Below, in pieces: positions 7,642 through 15,652 of a DNA stretch of 37,274 nucleotides. A program made the translations under genes and the position numbers. Each line of letters opens with the position of its first letter. Position 1 is the first letter of the stretch. This DNA comes from an uncultured bacterium (GTDB lineage: Bacteria > Bacillota > Clostridia > Oscillospirales > Oscillospiraceae): positions 1-37,274 of the forward strand of contig CANASS010000018.1 of the NCBI GenBank assembly GCA_947364395.1. The letters are read 5' to 3'. The notes beneath the pieces are model-generated. The model was not told the origin of the DNA, searched no databases, and worked only from the letters and a program-made list of their open reading frames with translations.

Positions 7642-8862
7642 CTACTCCGGCTTCTTGCAGTATTTGCGAAAGCGGACCCAGTTGCCGATATGGTTTTTCC
7701 AGATGCGCCAAAGCCGTTTTGGCGTGTAGTCCGGCCTGTACTCCATGGAGTGGTGGTCCGCCCCCGCCCGGAACAGGGCCTTCATCTCCTGGTGGTACTG
7801 ACGGGGGATATACCTGTAGGCCAGCCCCCGGGGGATCATCCGCCAGATGGAGCGGTTATTGGTGATGGTCAGGGACATATCCCGGCCCTCAATGAGGTCG
7901 CCCACCAGGTACTGGGCGATGTTGTGGCCGGAGCCGGTGACATAGTAGTTGCTGCGCCCCTGGCGGGTGTTGATCTCGAAGGCCTTGTATTTGCCGTCCC
8001 GGCGGTCATACTTGATGTCGAAGTTGGAAAAGCCCACGTACCCCAGGTCCTCCAGCATTTCCCGGATTTTATCGCACAGCCCCTGGTCCTGCTCGGTGAT
8101 GATGACGGCGTGGTTGCCGATGCCGTGGGGGGAGTGCTCCTCCAGCAGCACGTGGCCCAGGCACATCAGCTTCACCTTCCCGTGCTGGTCGGAGTAGTTG
8201 GTGAGCACCCGCATATAGGTGTCGTCTCCGGGGACAAACTCCTGCAGGATCATCTTACCCGGATAGCCTGCGCCGTACACCTCGTCCAGGGCGGCCAGCA
8301 GTTCCTCCCAGCTCTGGCAGATGTACACCTTTTTCAGCTCCCGATGGCCGGTGGCCCAGTAGGCCACCCCGTCGGCGGGCTTGGCCACATAGGGGGGCCC
8401 CCAGGGCAGCTTGAATTCGTGGCCCATCTCCCCGGAGTACACGAAGGTGGCGGGGTGGTCGATGCCGTACTGATCGCACAGGGCGTAGAACTGCTCCTTG
8501 TCGGTGAGGCGGTCCAGCATGTCCCCGCTGATATAGCTGCACTTCACGTTTTCGGGGAACTGGTCCTTCAGGTGGGCGGCCAGCTTGACGTAACTGTCGC
8601 CGCAGCCCACCACCAGCACCGTCTTGTCCGAAAACTCCGCCGCAACGTCCTTCACGTTCTTCAAAAAGGCGGCGGCGTCCTCGTTGTCCGGGCAGGGCCG
8701 GTAGTCGATAATGGCGCTGAAGGCGCAGGGGAAGGTGGCTGCGAACTTGCCGAAGGCCACGCTTTTCACGCCGTAGGCCTCGTGAAAGGCCCGGGCCACG
8801 CTGTACACATTGATGTCCCCGCCGAACAGCAGGGGCTGGAAATTATGCTCTGACACTTGCAA
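7642..8862 (-). CDS. ATP-grasp ligase resembling D-aspartate ligase (Asl-type)
   Basis: 406 residues. It is colinear, from memory, with the Enterococcus faecium D-aspartate ligase, which adds D-Asp to the side chain of the stem-peptide residue 3. Shared words include DINVYS.AR.F.EAYG.KS near the N-terminus, the ACGD-like GCGDSY, KPADGVAY, VPGDDTYMRVL, MCLGH.LLE, GFSNFDIKYD.RDGKYKAFEIN.RQGRS (ATP/Mg-binding end of the ATP-grasp fold). The open frame starts at TTG 8862, 5 bases after AAAAGGAG; GTG at 8856 is an alternative with 11-base spacing. It is the first gene of a three-gene operon with the racemase and murE-like gene, which supplies the likely substrate and the acceptor. Function is inferred from similarity and context. 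Confidence 0.85.
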   Translation of the reverse strand: MQVSEHNFQPLLFGGDINVYSVARAFHEAYGVKSVAFGKFAATFPCAFSAIIDYRPCPDNEDAAAFLKNVKDVAAEFSDKTVLVVGCGDSYVKLAAHLKDQFPENVKCSYISGDMLDRLTDKEQFYALCDQYGIDHPATFVYSGEMGHEFKLPWGPPYVAKPADGVAYWATGHRELKKVYICQSWEELLAALDEVYGAGYPGKMILQEFVPGDDTYMRVLTNYSDQHGKVKLMCLGHVLLEEHSPHGIGNHAVIITEQDQGLCDKIREMLEDLGYVGFSNFDIKYDRRDGKYKAFEINTRQGRSNYYVTGSGHNIAQYLVGDLIEGRDMSLTITNNRSIWRMIPRGLAYRYIPRQYHQEMKALFRAGADHHSMEYRPDYTPKRLWRIWKNHIGNWVRFRKYCKKPE

Positions 8863-9044
8863 TCAGGCTCCTTTTATCATAAACGAACGAGCGTTCCGCC
8901 ACTGAGGCGCAGAGCGATAGACCTGCCCCGGCCCAATGACCAGACACCGGCGGCAGCACAACTGGAAGCACCAGCGTCGAAAGCCGCACGCGCCGGAAAG
9001 GTCAAGCCCGCCGAACATATCGGGCTCTCCCGTAAAGGGGGGTA

Positions 9045-9108
9045 CACAGGGGGTTCTCCCCCTGTGCGCGCTCTTTGGTTACTTTCTCTCGCGGGAGAGA
9101 AAGCAACC
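9045..9108. repeat. Twin hairpin element (GGTTACTTT-type) in the relA/D-Asp-ligase gap
   Basis: First stem CACAGGGGG/CCCCCTGTG (9045-9066, loop TTCT). Second stem GGTT-x-CTTTCTCTC / GAGAGAAAG-x-AACC (9077-9108, loop GCGG, one mismatch). No T-run follows on either strand. It resembles the elements at 14412-14438 and 15592-15622. The rest of 8863-9124 shows nothing recognisable. Confidence 0.6.
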
Positions 9109-9124
9109 CCCCGGAGGGCTGGGG

Positions 9125-11359
9125 TCAGCCCCCGGCCCGCTTCACCAGGAACACGCCGGGGATCTGGGACAGCTTGTTGACGACCCCCTTCAGCTCCTTC
9201 TGGTCCCTGACGGCCAGCTCCAGGTTTATTATGGCGTAGCCGTCGGGCTGGCTTCGGGCGGACAGGTTGTTCACCTTCACCTTGACGGCGGACAGGGCCA
9301 TGGCCACGTCCAGGGCCAGGCCGTCCCGGTCCTTGGCGGAAATCTCGATGGAGGTGCGGTAAGCTGCGTCGGGGGTCTCCGCCCAGGCCACCTTGACCCA
9401 GCGGCCTTCCTCCTCCGGCTTGCGCCGGGCGGGGTCGGCGTTGGGGCAGTCCTGCCGGTGGATGGACACCCCGTAACCCTTGGTGATAAAGCCCACCACC
9501 GGGTCCCCGGGGACGGGGGTGCAGCACTTGGAGAACTTCACCATGCAGTTGTCCAGCCCGGACACGATGATGCCGCTGCTGGACCGGCGGGGGGCCAGGA
9601 TGGAGTCCTTGGGGGTGGAGGGGTACACTGTCTCCCCGGTGGAGACGGCCGCCTGTATGGCCTCCTGCTCCGCCCGCTGGCGCTCCATCCGGCCCAGCCG
9701 GGTCATCTCCTCCTTGATGCGGGCGGCGGCCTTCTGGGCGGACAGCCCCCCGTAGCCGATGGCGGCGTACAGTTCGTCCAGCTGGCCGCACCGCACCCGC
9801 TTGAGCAGGATGTCCAGCAGGTCGGCGTTGGCGGTGATGGCCCCCAGGGACAGCCCCACGTGCTTCAGCTCCGATTCGAACATGGACCGGCCTGTGGCGA
9901 TATTCTCCTCCCGGCGCTCCTTCTTGAACCACTGGCGGATCTTGTTCCGGGCCTCGTTGGACTTGCAGATCTTCATCCAGTCCCGGCTGGGACCCCGGGC
10001 GGATTTGGAGGTGATGATCTCCACGATGTCGCCGTTTTTCAGCGGCGTTTCAAAAGTGACGATCCGCCCGTTCACCCGGGCCCCCGTCATGGAGTTGCCG
10101 ATGGCGGAGTGGATGGAGTAGGCGAAGTCGATGGGGGTGGCTCCGGCGGGCAGGCTCTTCACGTCTCCGTTGGGGGTGAATACGAACACCTCGTCGGCAA
10201 ACATGTCCACCCGCAGGGTGCGGACAAACTCGTCCGGGTCGGTGTCCTGCTGGCTCTCCAGCAGCTTGCGCACCCACTCGAAGTCCCGCTCGGTGCCCAG
10301 CTTCTGGTTGGCCATCCCCTGTTTGTACTTCCAGTGGGCGGCCACGCCGTACTCCGCCGTCTGGTGCATGTCCCAGGTGCGGATCTGCACCTCAAAGGGG
10401 ATGCCCTCCCGGCCCACCACGGTGGTGTGCAGGGACTGGTAGCCGTTGGGCTTGGGTGTGCCGATATAGTCCTTGAACCGGCCCAGCACCGGCTTGAACA
10501 TGTCGTGGACACAGCCCAGCACGGTGTAGCAGCCGGGTATGTCCTCCACGATGACCCGGAAGGCGTACAGGTCGAAAATCTCGTTCAGCGTCTTGCCCTG
10601 GGAGTACATCTTGCGGTAGATGGAGTAGATGTGCTTCAGCCGTCCGTAGACCCTGCACCGGACGCCTTCCGCCGCAAGCCGGTCCTCAATGTGGGCCTGC
10701 ATATTGTCCACAAAGCCGGCGTGGAGGGCGGTGATCTGCTCCAGCTCCTCCTGCACGTCGTGGTAGCCCACCGGGTCCAGGAATTCCAGGGACAGGTCCT
10801 CCAGCTCCCATTTCAGCTTCTGCATACCCAGGCGGTGGGCGATGGGGGCGTACACCTCCATGGTCTCCAGAGCCTTTTCCTTCTGCTTGAGGTCGGACTG
10901 GTACTGGAGGGTGCGCATGTTGTGGAGCCGGTCGCACAGCTTGATGAGGATGACCCGCACGTCCTTGGCCATAGCCATGAACATCTTGCGCAGGTTCTCC
11001 ATCTGCTCGTCCTCCCGGGAGGTGTACTGCATCCGGGTGAGCTTGGTGACCCCCTCCACCAGGTCGGCCACCTGGGGGCTGAAGAGCCGGGCGATCTCGT
11101 CGTGGGTGGAGTCGGTGTCCTCGATGCAGTCGTGGAGCAAAGCGGACACCACGGAGTCCTGGTCCAGGTCCAGTTCGTTGATGATCTCGGCCACGGCGAT
11201 GGGGTGGATGATATAGGGCTCGCCGCTCTTGCGCAGCTGGGGCCCGTGGTGGCTGTTGGCATATTCAAAGGCCGCCCGGATGCGCTCCACATCCGCGCCG
11301 GGGTTCACGGCCAGGATGTGCCGCTCCAATTCTTCGTATCTCTCATGGGCCAAGTCCAT
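9125..11359 (-). CDS. relA: Bifunctional (p)ppGpp synthetase/hydrolase (Rel)
   Basis: 744 residues, the normal Rsh length. Order: HD hydrolase domain with HDCIEDTD (about 95-102) and the intact metal-binding context, synthetase domain (about 240-360, with RLKHIYSIYRK and the KPNGYQSLHT motif), TGS (about 395-455), a helical/Cys-containing region (KCCTPVPGD..VGFITKGYGVSIHR), and a C-terminal ACT domain. Both catalytic halves look intact, so it probably makes and degrades the alarmone in amino-acid starvation. The ATG at 11359 follows GGAGGA. It lies 40 bases after recJ on the same strand; Firmicutes often have apt between these two genes, which is missing here. Confidence 0.95.
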   Translation of the reverse strand: MDLAHERYEELERHILAVNPGADVERIRAAFEYANSHHGPQLRKSGEPYIIHPIAVAEIINELDLDQDSVVSALLHDCIEDTDSTHDEIARLFSPQVADLVEGVTKLTRMQYTSREDEQMENLRKMFMAMAKDVRVILIKLCDRLHNMRTLQYQSDLKQKEKALETMEVYAPIAHRLGMQKLKWELEDLSLEFLDPVGYHDVQEELEQITALHAGFVDNMQAHIEDRLAAEGVRCRVYGRLKHIYSIYRKMYSQGKTLNEIFDLYAFRVIVEDIPGCYTVLGCVHDMFKPVLGRFKDYIGTPKPNGYQSLHTTVVGREGIPFEVQIRTWDMHQTAEYGVAAHWKYKQGMANQKLGTERDFEWVRKLLESQQDTDPDEFVRTLRVDMFADEVFVFTPNGDVKSLPAGATPIDFAYSIHSAIGNSMTGARVNGRIVTFETPLKNGDIVEIITSKSARGPSRDWMKICKSNEARNKIRQWFKKERREENIATGRSMFESELKHVGLSLGAITANADLLDILLKRVRCGQLDELYAAIGYGGLSAQKAAARIKEEMTRLGRMERQRAEQEAIQAAVSTGETVYPSTPKDSILAPRRSSSGIIVSGLDNCMVKFSKCCTPVPGDPVVGFITKGYGVSIHRQDCPNADPARRKPEEEGRWVKVAWAETPDAAYRTSIEISAKDRDGLALDVAMALSAVKVKVNNLSARSQPDGYAIINLELAVRDQKELKGVVNKLSQIPGVFLVKRAGG

Positions 11360-11399
11360 AACAATTCCTCCGTGGTCTTTAACACAAGGTTAAAATCCG

Positions 11400-13463
11400 T
11401 CATTCCTCTTGCAGAAACAGCCGCAGCTGCCGCATCAGGCGGGACTGCTCCAAATCCACCTTGCTCTCCGGGCGGCATAGGTGGAGCCGGTCCCGCTCCA
11501 GCCGGATCAGCCCCCGGTCCCCCATCACGTGGAGGCACACCAGGGTCCGGCCATAGGCCCACCGGCCGTCGGGCTGGCGGGCGGCCTGCCGCAGCAGAGA
11601 GGGCCCGGCCTCGATCCAGCCGCCCACGCAGTTGTGTTCCAAAAACCGCCACAGCCGGGCGAAGTCCTGCCGGGAGGGGAACAGCAGCCCCGCCTCCCAC
11701 CGGGAGAGCGGCCCGCCCTCCTTCAGCTTCTGGAACAGCTCCTGCTCCAGCTGGGCCCTTGTGGGCGCGGGGCGCAGGTCGCAGATCTGGAGCTGTACGG
11801 CGCGGTTCCCCCGGAACTCGTTGATCTGGGGGGTGAAGATCAGATCCAGCCGGTCCCCCGGGGACACGCCGCAGGCGGCGGTGTTTGCGGAGAAGAAGAT
11901 GGCGTCCAGCACCACCCCGTCCCGGCGCAGCTTCATCTTCAGGTGCCGCCCCGCCCCCACGTCGCAGCAGGACAGCACGCAGGCCCCCCGCAGCAGGAAC
12001 ACCGGCTTGGGGTTGCCGGCGCCGAAGGGCTCCAGCTGGGACAGGGACTCCACCTGGGGGGCGGTGAGCTGGCCGCAGTGGTCGATCTCCACGTCCACGT
12101 CCACGGCGGCCTCCATGGGAGCCCCGCCGGTGCGCAGCTCCACCAGGCGGTACACCGCCTCCCGGAAGGCGGGGATATTTTCCTCCCGAATGGTGAATCC
12201 CGCCGCCATCTCGTGGCCGCCGTAGCCCTCCAGCAGGTGGGCGCACTGTTCCAGGGCAGCGAACAGGTTGAACCCGCCGAAGGAGCGGCAGGACCCCTTG
12301 CCCTGGCCGTGCTCCAGGCAGATCATGAAGGCGGGGCAGGAGTATTTCTCCGTCAGCCGGGAGGCCACGATGCCCACCACCCCCTGGTGCCAGCCCTCTC
12401 CCGCCAGCACGATGGCGGGGGCGGCCAGCTGGGGCCGGGCCTCCAGCAGCTCCAGGCACTGTTCGTATATGCTCAGCTCAATGGCCTGCCGTTCCCGGTT
12501 CAGGCGGCACAGGGTATGGGCCAGGGCCTCCCCCCGCTCCTCCTCCCGGGTGAGCAGCAGGTCCAGGGCCACCATGGCCTGCTCCATCCGGCCCGCCGCG
12601 TTGATCCTGGGGGCCAGCCCATAGCCGATGGTGACGGCGGTGGGAAGGCTGCCGGGCTCCAGCCCCGCCTCCCCCATCAGGGCCCGCAGGCCGGGGCGCT
12701 GGGTGCGCCCCAGCAGCTCCAGCCCCTGGCGGACCAGGGAGCGGTTCTCGTCGGTGAGGCGCATCACGTCGGCCACGGTGCCGATGGCGGCCAGCTCCCC
12801 AAAGCGCTGGAACACCGCCGCCCGCTGCCCAGGGGGAACCAAGGCCTGGGCGGTTTTAAGCGCCACCCCCACCCCGGCCAGCTCCGGGAAGGGGTACGGG
12901 CAGTCCTCCCGGCGGGGGTCCACCACCGCCACGGCGGCGGGGAGCTTGTCCTTGCAGTGGTGGTGGTCGGTGACCACCACGTCCACCCCCAGAGAGCGGG
13001 CGAACTCCACCTCGTTCACGGCGGTGATGCCGCAGTCCACGGTGACGATGAGCCCCACGCCCTGCCCGGCCAGCCGGGCCACCGCCCCCGGGTTGAGGCC
13101 GTAGCCCTCCTCGGTGCGGTCGGGGATATAGCTCACCACCCGGCCCCCCTGTCCGGCCAGCGCCTCGGTGAGCAGGCAGGTGGCGGTGATGCCGTCCACG
13201 TCGTAGTCGCCGTAGACGCAGATGAGCTCTCCGCCGTCGATGGCGGCGCGGATGCGGGCCACGGCCCGGTCCATGTCCTTGAGGAGGAGGGGATCGTGGA
13301 ACCGCTGGGCGCCGCAGGAGAGGAACCGGGCGGCTTCCTCCGGGGTATCCAGCCCCCGGGAGGCCAGCAGGCTGGCGCACAGGGGGGACAGTCCCGCCGA
13401 CTCCAAAGCCCGGCGGGCGGACAGGGGGGCGGGACGGCGCAGGTCCCAGCGCTGATATTTCAA
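11400..13463 (-). CDS. recJ: Single-stranded-DNA exonuclease RecJ
   Basis: 687 residues. DHH phosphoesterase domain with YGDYDVDGITAT and VTDHHHCKD, DHHA1 domain with GGHEMAAGFTI, an OB-type domain, and a further C-terminal extension of about 120 residues as in the long Firmicutes RecJ. It degrades single strands 5' to 3' in recombination and repair. The start is a TTG at 13463, 6 bases after AGGAGGG; no ATG in frame is better placed. First gene of the recJ-relA unit with a clear promoter upstream. Confidence 0.95.
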   Translation of the reverse strand: MKYQRWDLRRPAPLSARRALESAGLSPLCASLLASRGLDTPEEAARFLSCGAQRFHDPLLLKDMDRAVARIRAAIDGGELICVYGDYDVDGITATCLLTEALAGQGGRVVSYIPDRTEEGYGLNPGAVARLAGQGVGLIVTVDCGITAVNEVEFARSLGVDVVVTDHHHCKDKLPAAVAVVDPRREDCPYPFPELAGVGVALKTAQALVPPGQRAAVFQRFGELAAIGTVADVMRLTDENRSLVRQGLELLGRTQRPGLRALMGEAGLEPGSLPTAVTIGYGLAPRINAAGRMEQAMVALDLLLTREEERGEALAHTLCRLNRERQAIELSIYEQCLELLEARPQLAAPAIVLAGEGWHQGVVGIVASRLTEKYSCPAFMICLEHGQGKGSCRSFGGFNLFAALEQCAHLLEGYGGHEMAAGFTIREENIPAFREAVYRLVELRTGGAPMEAAVDVDVEIDHCGQLTAPQVESLSQLEPFGAGNPKPVFLLRGACVLSCCDVGAGRHLKMKLRRDGVVLDAIFFSANTAACGVSPGDRLDLIFTPQINEFRGNRAVQLQICDLRPAPTRAQLEQELFQKLKEGGPLSRWEAGLLFPSRQDFARLWRFLEHNCVGGWIEAGPSLLRQAARQPDGRWAYGRTLVCLHVMGDRGLIRLERDRLHLCRPESKVDLEQSRLMRQLRLFLQEE

Positions 13464-13514
13464 AACCGTCCCTCCTCTCCGCCCCCTTGGGGGCTGTTTT
13501 CACAATAACAATTC

Positions 13515-13543
13515 ATTATAGCAAAGTTTTCCCGTTATTTCAA
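13515..13543 (-). promoter_or_regulatory. Sigma-A promoter of recJ-relA
   Basis: TTGAAA (13543-13538), 17-bp spacer, TATAAT (13520-13515) on the minus strand, with TGn before the -10. About 45 bases of leader precede the TTG start. Confidence 0.85.
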
Positions 13544-13583
13544 CAGGTAAAACAGGGCGGCGGCGGAGAACCTCCGAAGGGCG

Positions 13584-13615
13584 CAAAAAGAGCCGCTGCG
13601 GCTGTCCGCAGCGGC
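13584..13615 (-). terminator. Terminator after bioY
   Basis: 10-bp perfect stem GCCGCTGCGG/CCGCAGCGGC (13592-13615), followed on the minus strand by TCTTTTTG. Confidence 0.85.
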
Positions 13616-13637
13616 CCTCGGGAGGATCGGCTCTGGT

Positions 13638-14225
13638 TTACAGCAGCCCCGCCCGCTCCAGGGCCCGCCGCACCGGCAGGCCCACCAGCAGGGCGGCGGC
13701 CATTTTAATCAGGTCAAAGGGGATGAAGGGGAACACACAGGCGGCCAGGGCCTTTTCCAGGCTCACCTCGGCCTGTATGCAGTACCAGGCGGTGCCGAAG
13801 GCGTACAGCACGGCGGTGGCCAGGGCCATCCCCAAAAACTGAAGGAGGGCGGCCAGGGCCACGCTCTTTTTGTCCTCTCCGTCTCCCAGCCGCCGGAAGG
13901 ACCACTCCGATACGATCCCGGCAATGAACACCATGGGCAGATAGCCCACCAGATAGCCCCCGGTGGGGCCCAGCAGCCGGGCCGCGCCCCCCATATAGTT
14001 GCTGAACACCGGAAGGCCCACAAAACCCAGCAGCAGGTACACCAGAGTGGTCACCAGCCCCCAGCGCCCCCCCAGCAGGCAGGCGGCGAGGTAGAGGGCC
14101 AGGGTCCCCCCGGTGATGGAGATGGGGCCGATGGGGACGGAGATGGGGGCCAGCACGCAGGTCACCGCCGCCATCACGGCGCACAGCGTCAGCCGCCGGG
14201 TGTCGATCATTGGTTTCGCGGTCAT
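13638..14225 (-). CDS. bioY: Biotin transporter BioY (ECF S-component)
   Basis: 195-residue membrane protein with about six hydrophobic segments, and the family words GGTLALYLAACLLGGRWG and GPTGGYLVGYLPM. BioY binds biotin and works with the ECF energising module (EcfT and ATPases), which is not in this window. The ATG at 14225 follows AGGAGG at good spacing. Regulation by biotin is visible: a BirA-type operator covers the -10 of its promoter. Single-gene unit with its own terminator. Confidence 0.95.
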   Translation of the reverse strand: MTAKPMIDTRRLTLCAVMAAVTCVLAPISVPIGPISITGGTLALYLAACLLGGRWGLVTTLVYLLLGFVGLPVFSNYMGGAARLLGPTGGYLVGYLPMVFIAGIVSEWSFRRLGDGEDKKSVALAALLQFLGMALATAVLYAFGTAWYCIQAEVSLEKALAACVFPFIPFDLIKMAAALLVGLPVRRALERAGLL

Positions 14226-14238
14226 GGGATCGCCTCCT

Positions 14239-14272
14239 ATTGTAAACTAAATTTCGATAGTCAGTATACAAT
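14239..14272 (-). promoter_or_regulatory. BirA operator of bioY
   Basis: Inverted repeat ATTGTAAACT - N14 - AGTATACAAT (9 of 10 bases symmetric). It fits the published BirA pattern TTGTAAACC-N14/15-GGTTTACAA and covers the -10 hexamer. Confidence 0.85.
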
Positions 14273-14291
14273 TTAGGGACCCGCTTGTCAA
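14263..14291 (-). promoter_or_regulatory. Sigma-A promoter of bioY
   Basis: TTGACA (14291-14286), 17-bp spacer, TATACT (14268-14263). The -10 lies inside the BirA operator arm. Confidence 0.85.
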
Positions 14292-14319
14292 GAGGGTTTT
14301 TCAACGCATTGCCAACCCA

Positions 14320-14348
14320 TTGCGTTTTTTTACCAGATGTGATAGTAT
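14320..14348 (+). promoter_or_regulatory. Weak promoter of the orphan ATP-grasp gene
   Basis: TTGCGT (14320-14325), 17-bp spacer, TAGTAT (14343-14348). It predicts a leader of about 95 bases that contains the hairpin at 14412-14438. Confidence 0.5.
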
Positions 14349-14351
14349 AAA

Positions 14352-14438
14352 AAAAATTATGGGGCGAAACGGCTGTCACCTTTGCCCGAAGCGAGTTAAA
14401 AGTTCTTTTTGCCTGCTTTTTTTACAAGAAAAAGCAGG
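14352..14438 (+). repeat. Hairpin repeat element A, upstream of the ATP-grasp gene
   Basis: GGGGCGAAACG (about 14361-14371), a stretch with TTAAAAGTTCTTTTT, then a perfect 10-bp stem CCTGCTTTTT/AAAAAGCAGG (14412-14438, 7-base loop). The stem ends in the ribosome site GGGGGAGG. Same layout as element B at 15566-15622. Confidence 0.6.
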
Positions 14439-14449
14439 GGGAGGCCTCT

Positions 14450-15478
14450 ATGAAAATAAAATATCTGGTTCAGCGGGCTCTGAACATGAATTACAAGGCC
14501 ATGCTGGACAAAATCAGCTCCATCCACAAAAAGACGGGCCAGTCCCGGTGGTCCATCTTTCAGGACATGCGGGTGTGCGCGGTGAAGTACGGCGCGGGCT
14601 ACATGGACTACGACCTGTTTGAGATGTACAACCTCACCCCGGAACAGCGGGACACCTACCTCACCCGTGGCCGGAACAACGACATTGTGGTGAAGTACAA
14701 CAACAGGGACCACATGGCGGACTTCGGGGACAAGATCCGCTTCAACACCCGGTTTCAGCGGTTCCTCCACCGGGACTGGGCGCCGGTGACGGGGGACAAC
14801 CGGGACGAGGTGCTGGCCTTTCTGGGCCGCCACCCCCAGTTTATGGCCAAGCCCGCCCAGGGCAGCTGCGGCTGGGGCATTGAAAAGCTGAAAACAGAGG
14901 ATTTCCCCTCCCTGGACGCCCTGTACGCCCGTCTGGTGGAAAAGGCCCCCTTGCTGGAGCTGGAGCAGGTCATCCAGCAACATCCAGCGGTTGCGGCCAT
15001 CTATCCCGGCTCCATCAACACGGTGCGCATGGTGACCATCCGGGGCCGGAGCGGGAAGGTCTATCTGGTCACCGCCATGTTCCGCATCGGCAACGGCAAG
15101 TTTGTGGACAACTTCAACAGCGGCGGCATGGTGGCTCCCATGGACCCGGAGACAGGCACGGTGACCGACCGGGCGCTGGACAAACAAAAGAACCTGTACG
15201 CCGACCACCCGGCCACCGGGGCGCGGATCAAGGGCTTCACCTTCCCGGACTGGGACAGGGCCCGGGAGCTGGTCACAGAGGCGGCCCAGGTGATCCCGGA
15301 GGTGGGCTACGTGGGCTGGGACGTGTGCTTCACCCCGGAGGGCCCATGCCTGGTGGAGGGCAACCAGTTCCCCGGCCACGACATCTACCAGCTTCCGGTG
15401 CACACGCCGGATAAAATTGGCATCATGCCCCGGTTCCGGGCCATCGAAGCGGAAGAGGAAAAGCTGAACAAACAGTAA
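14450..15478 (+). CDS. Sugar-transfer-associated ATP-grasp family protein
   Basis: 342 residues. The C-terminal two thirds look like an ATP-grasp fold of the sugar-transfer-associated type: F..KP..GS.G.GI (about 127-142), a conserved YPGS.NTVR.VT region (about 185-198), GGMVAP, and the metal-binding end GYVGWDVCFTPEGPCLVEGNQFPG. It probably forms an amide or similar bond at the cost of ATP on a glycan or peptide, but substrate and product are unknown. The ATG at 14450 follows GGGGGAGG. It stands alone between bioY and the ABC operon, whereas relatives usually sit in polysaccharide clusters. Related hairpin repeats flank it on both sides. Confidence 0.75.
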   Translation: MKIKYLVQRALNMNYKAMLDKISSIHKKTGQSRWSIFQDMRVCAVKYGAGYMDYDLFEMYNLTPEQRDTYLTRGRNNDIVVKYNNRDHMADFGDKIRFNTRFQRFLHRDWAPVTGDNRDEVLAFLGRHPQFMAKPAQGSCGWGIEKLKTEDFPSLDALYARLVEKAPLLELEQVIQQHPAVAAIYPGSINTVRMVTIRGRSGKVYLVTAMFRIGNGKFVDNFNSGGMVAPMDPETGTVTDRALDKQKNLYADHPATGARIKGFTFPDWDRARELVTEAAQVIPEVGYVGWDVCFTPEGPCLVEGNQFPGHDIYQLPVHTPDKIGIMPRFRAIEAEEEKLNKQ

Positions 15479-15483
15479 AACAA

Positions 15484-15517
15484 GCCGCCCTTTCCAGATG
15501 GAAAGGGCGGCTCTTTT
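15484..15517 (+). terminator. Terminator after the ATP-grasp gene
   Basis: 12-bp perfect stem GCCGCCCTTTCC/GGAAAGGGCGGC with AGAT loop, then TCTTTTG. Confidence 0.9.
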
Positions 15518-15565
15518 GCGCAGAACTCATCGTGGCCGACGAAAAGCAATGGATAACAACTGGGG

Positions 15566-15622
15566 GCGAAACGATTTAAAGTTTCTTTTTCGGTTCCTTT
15601 TCTTTTTAAAGAAAAAGGAACC
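15566..15622. repeat. Hairpin repeat element B, downstream of the ATP-grasp gene
   Basis: GGGGCGAAACG, TTTAAAGTTTCTTTTT, then an inverted repeat GGTTCCTTTT...AAAAGGAACC (15592-15622). It lies just past the 3' end of the ABC permease gene on the other strand and could also slow polymerase there. The layout parallels element A. Confidence 0.6.
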
Positions 15623-15652
15623 AAGAAAACGAGATCAAGGAACGGAACGAAA

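Noticed and set aside
8936..11824. A 962-codon open frame on the plus strand across relA and the start of recJ
   Set aside because: It is the antisense of two clear genes, with low-complexity Gly/His/Val/Leu composition typical of GC-rich shadow frames and no ribosome site.
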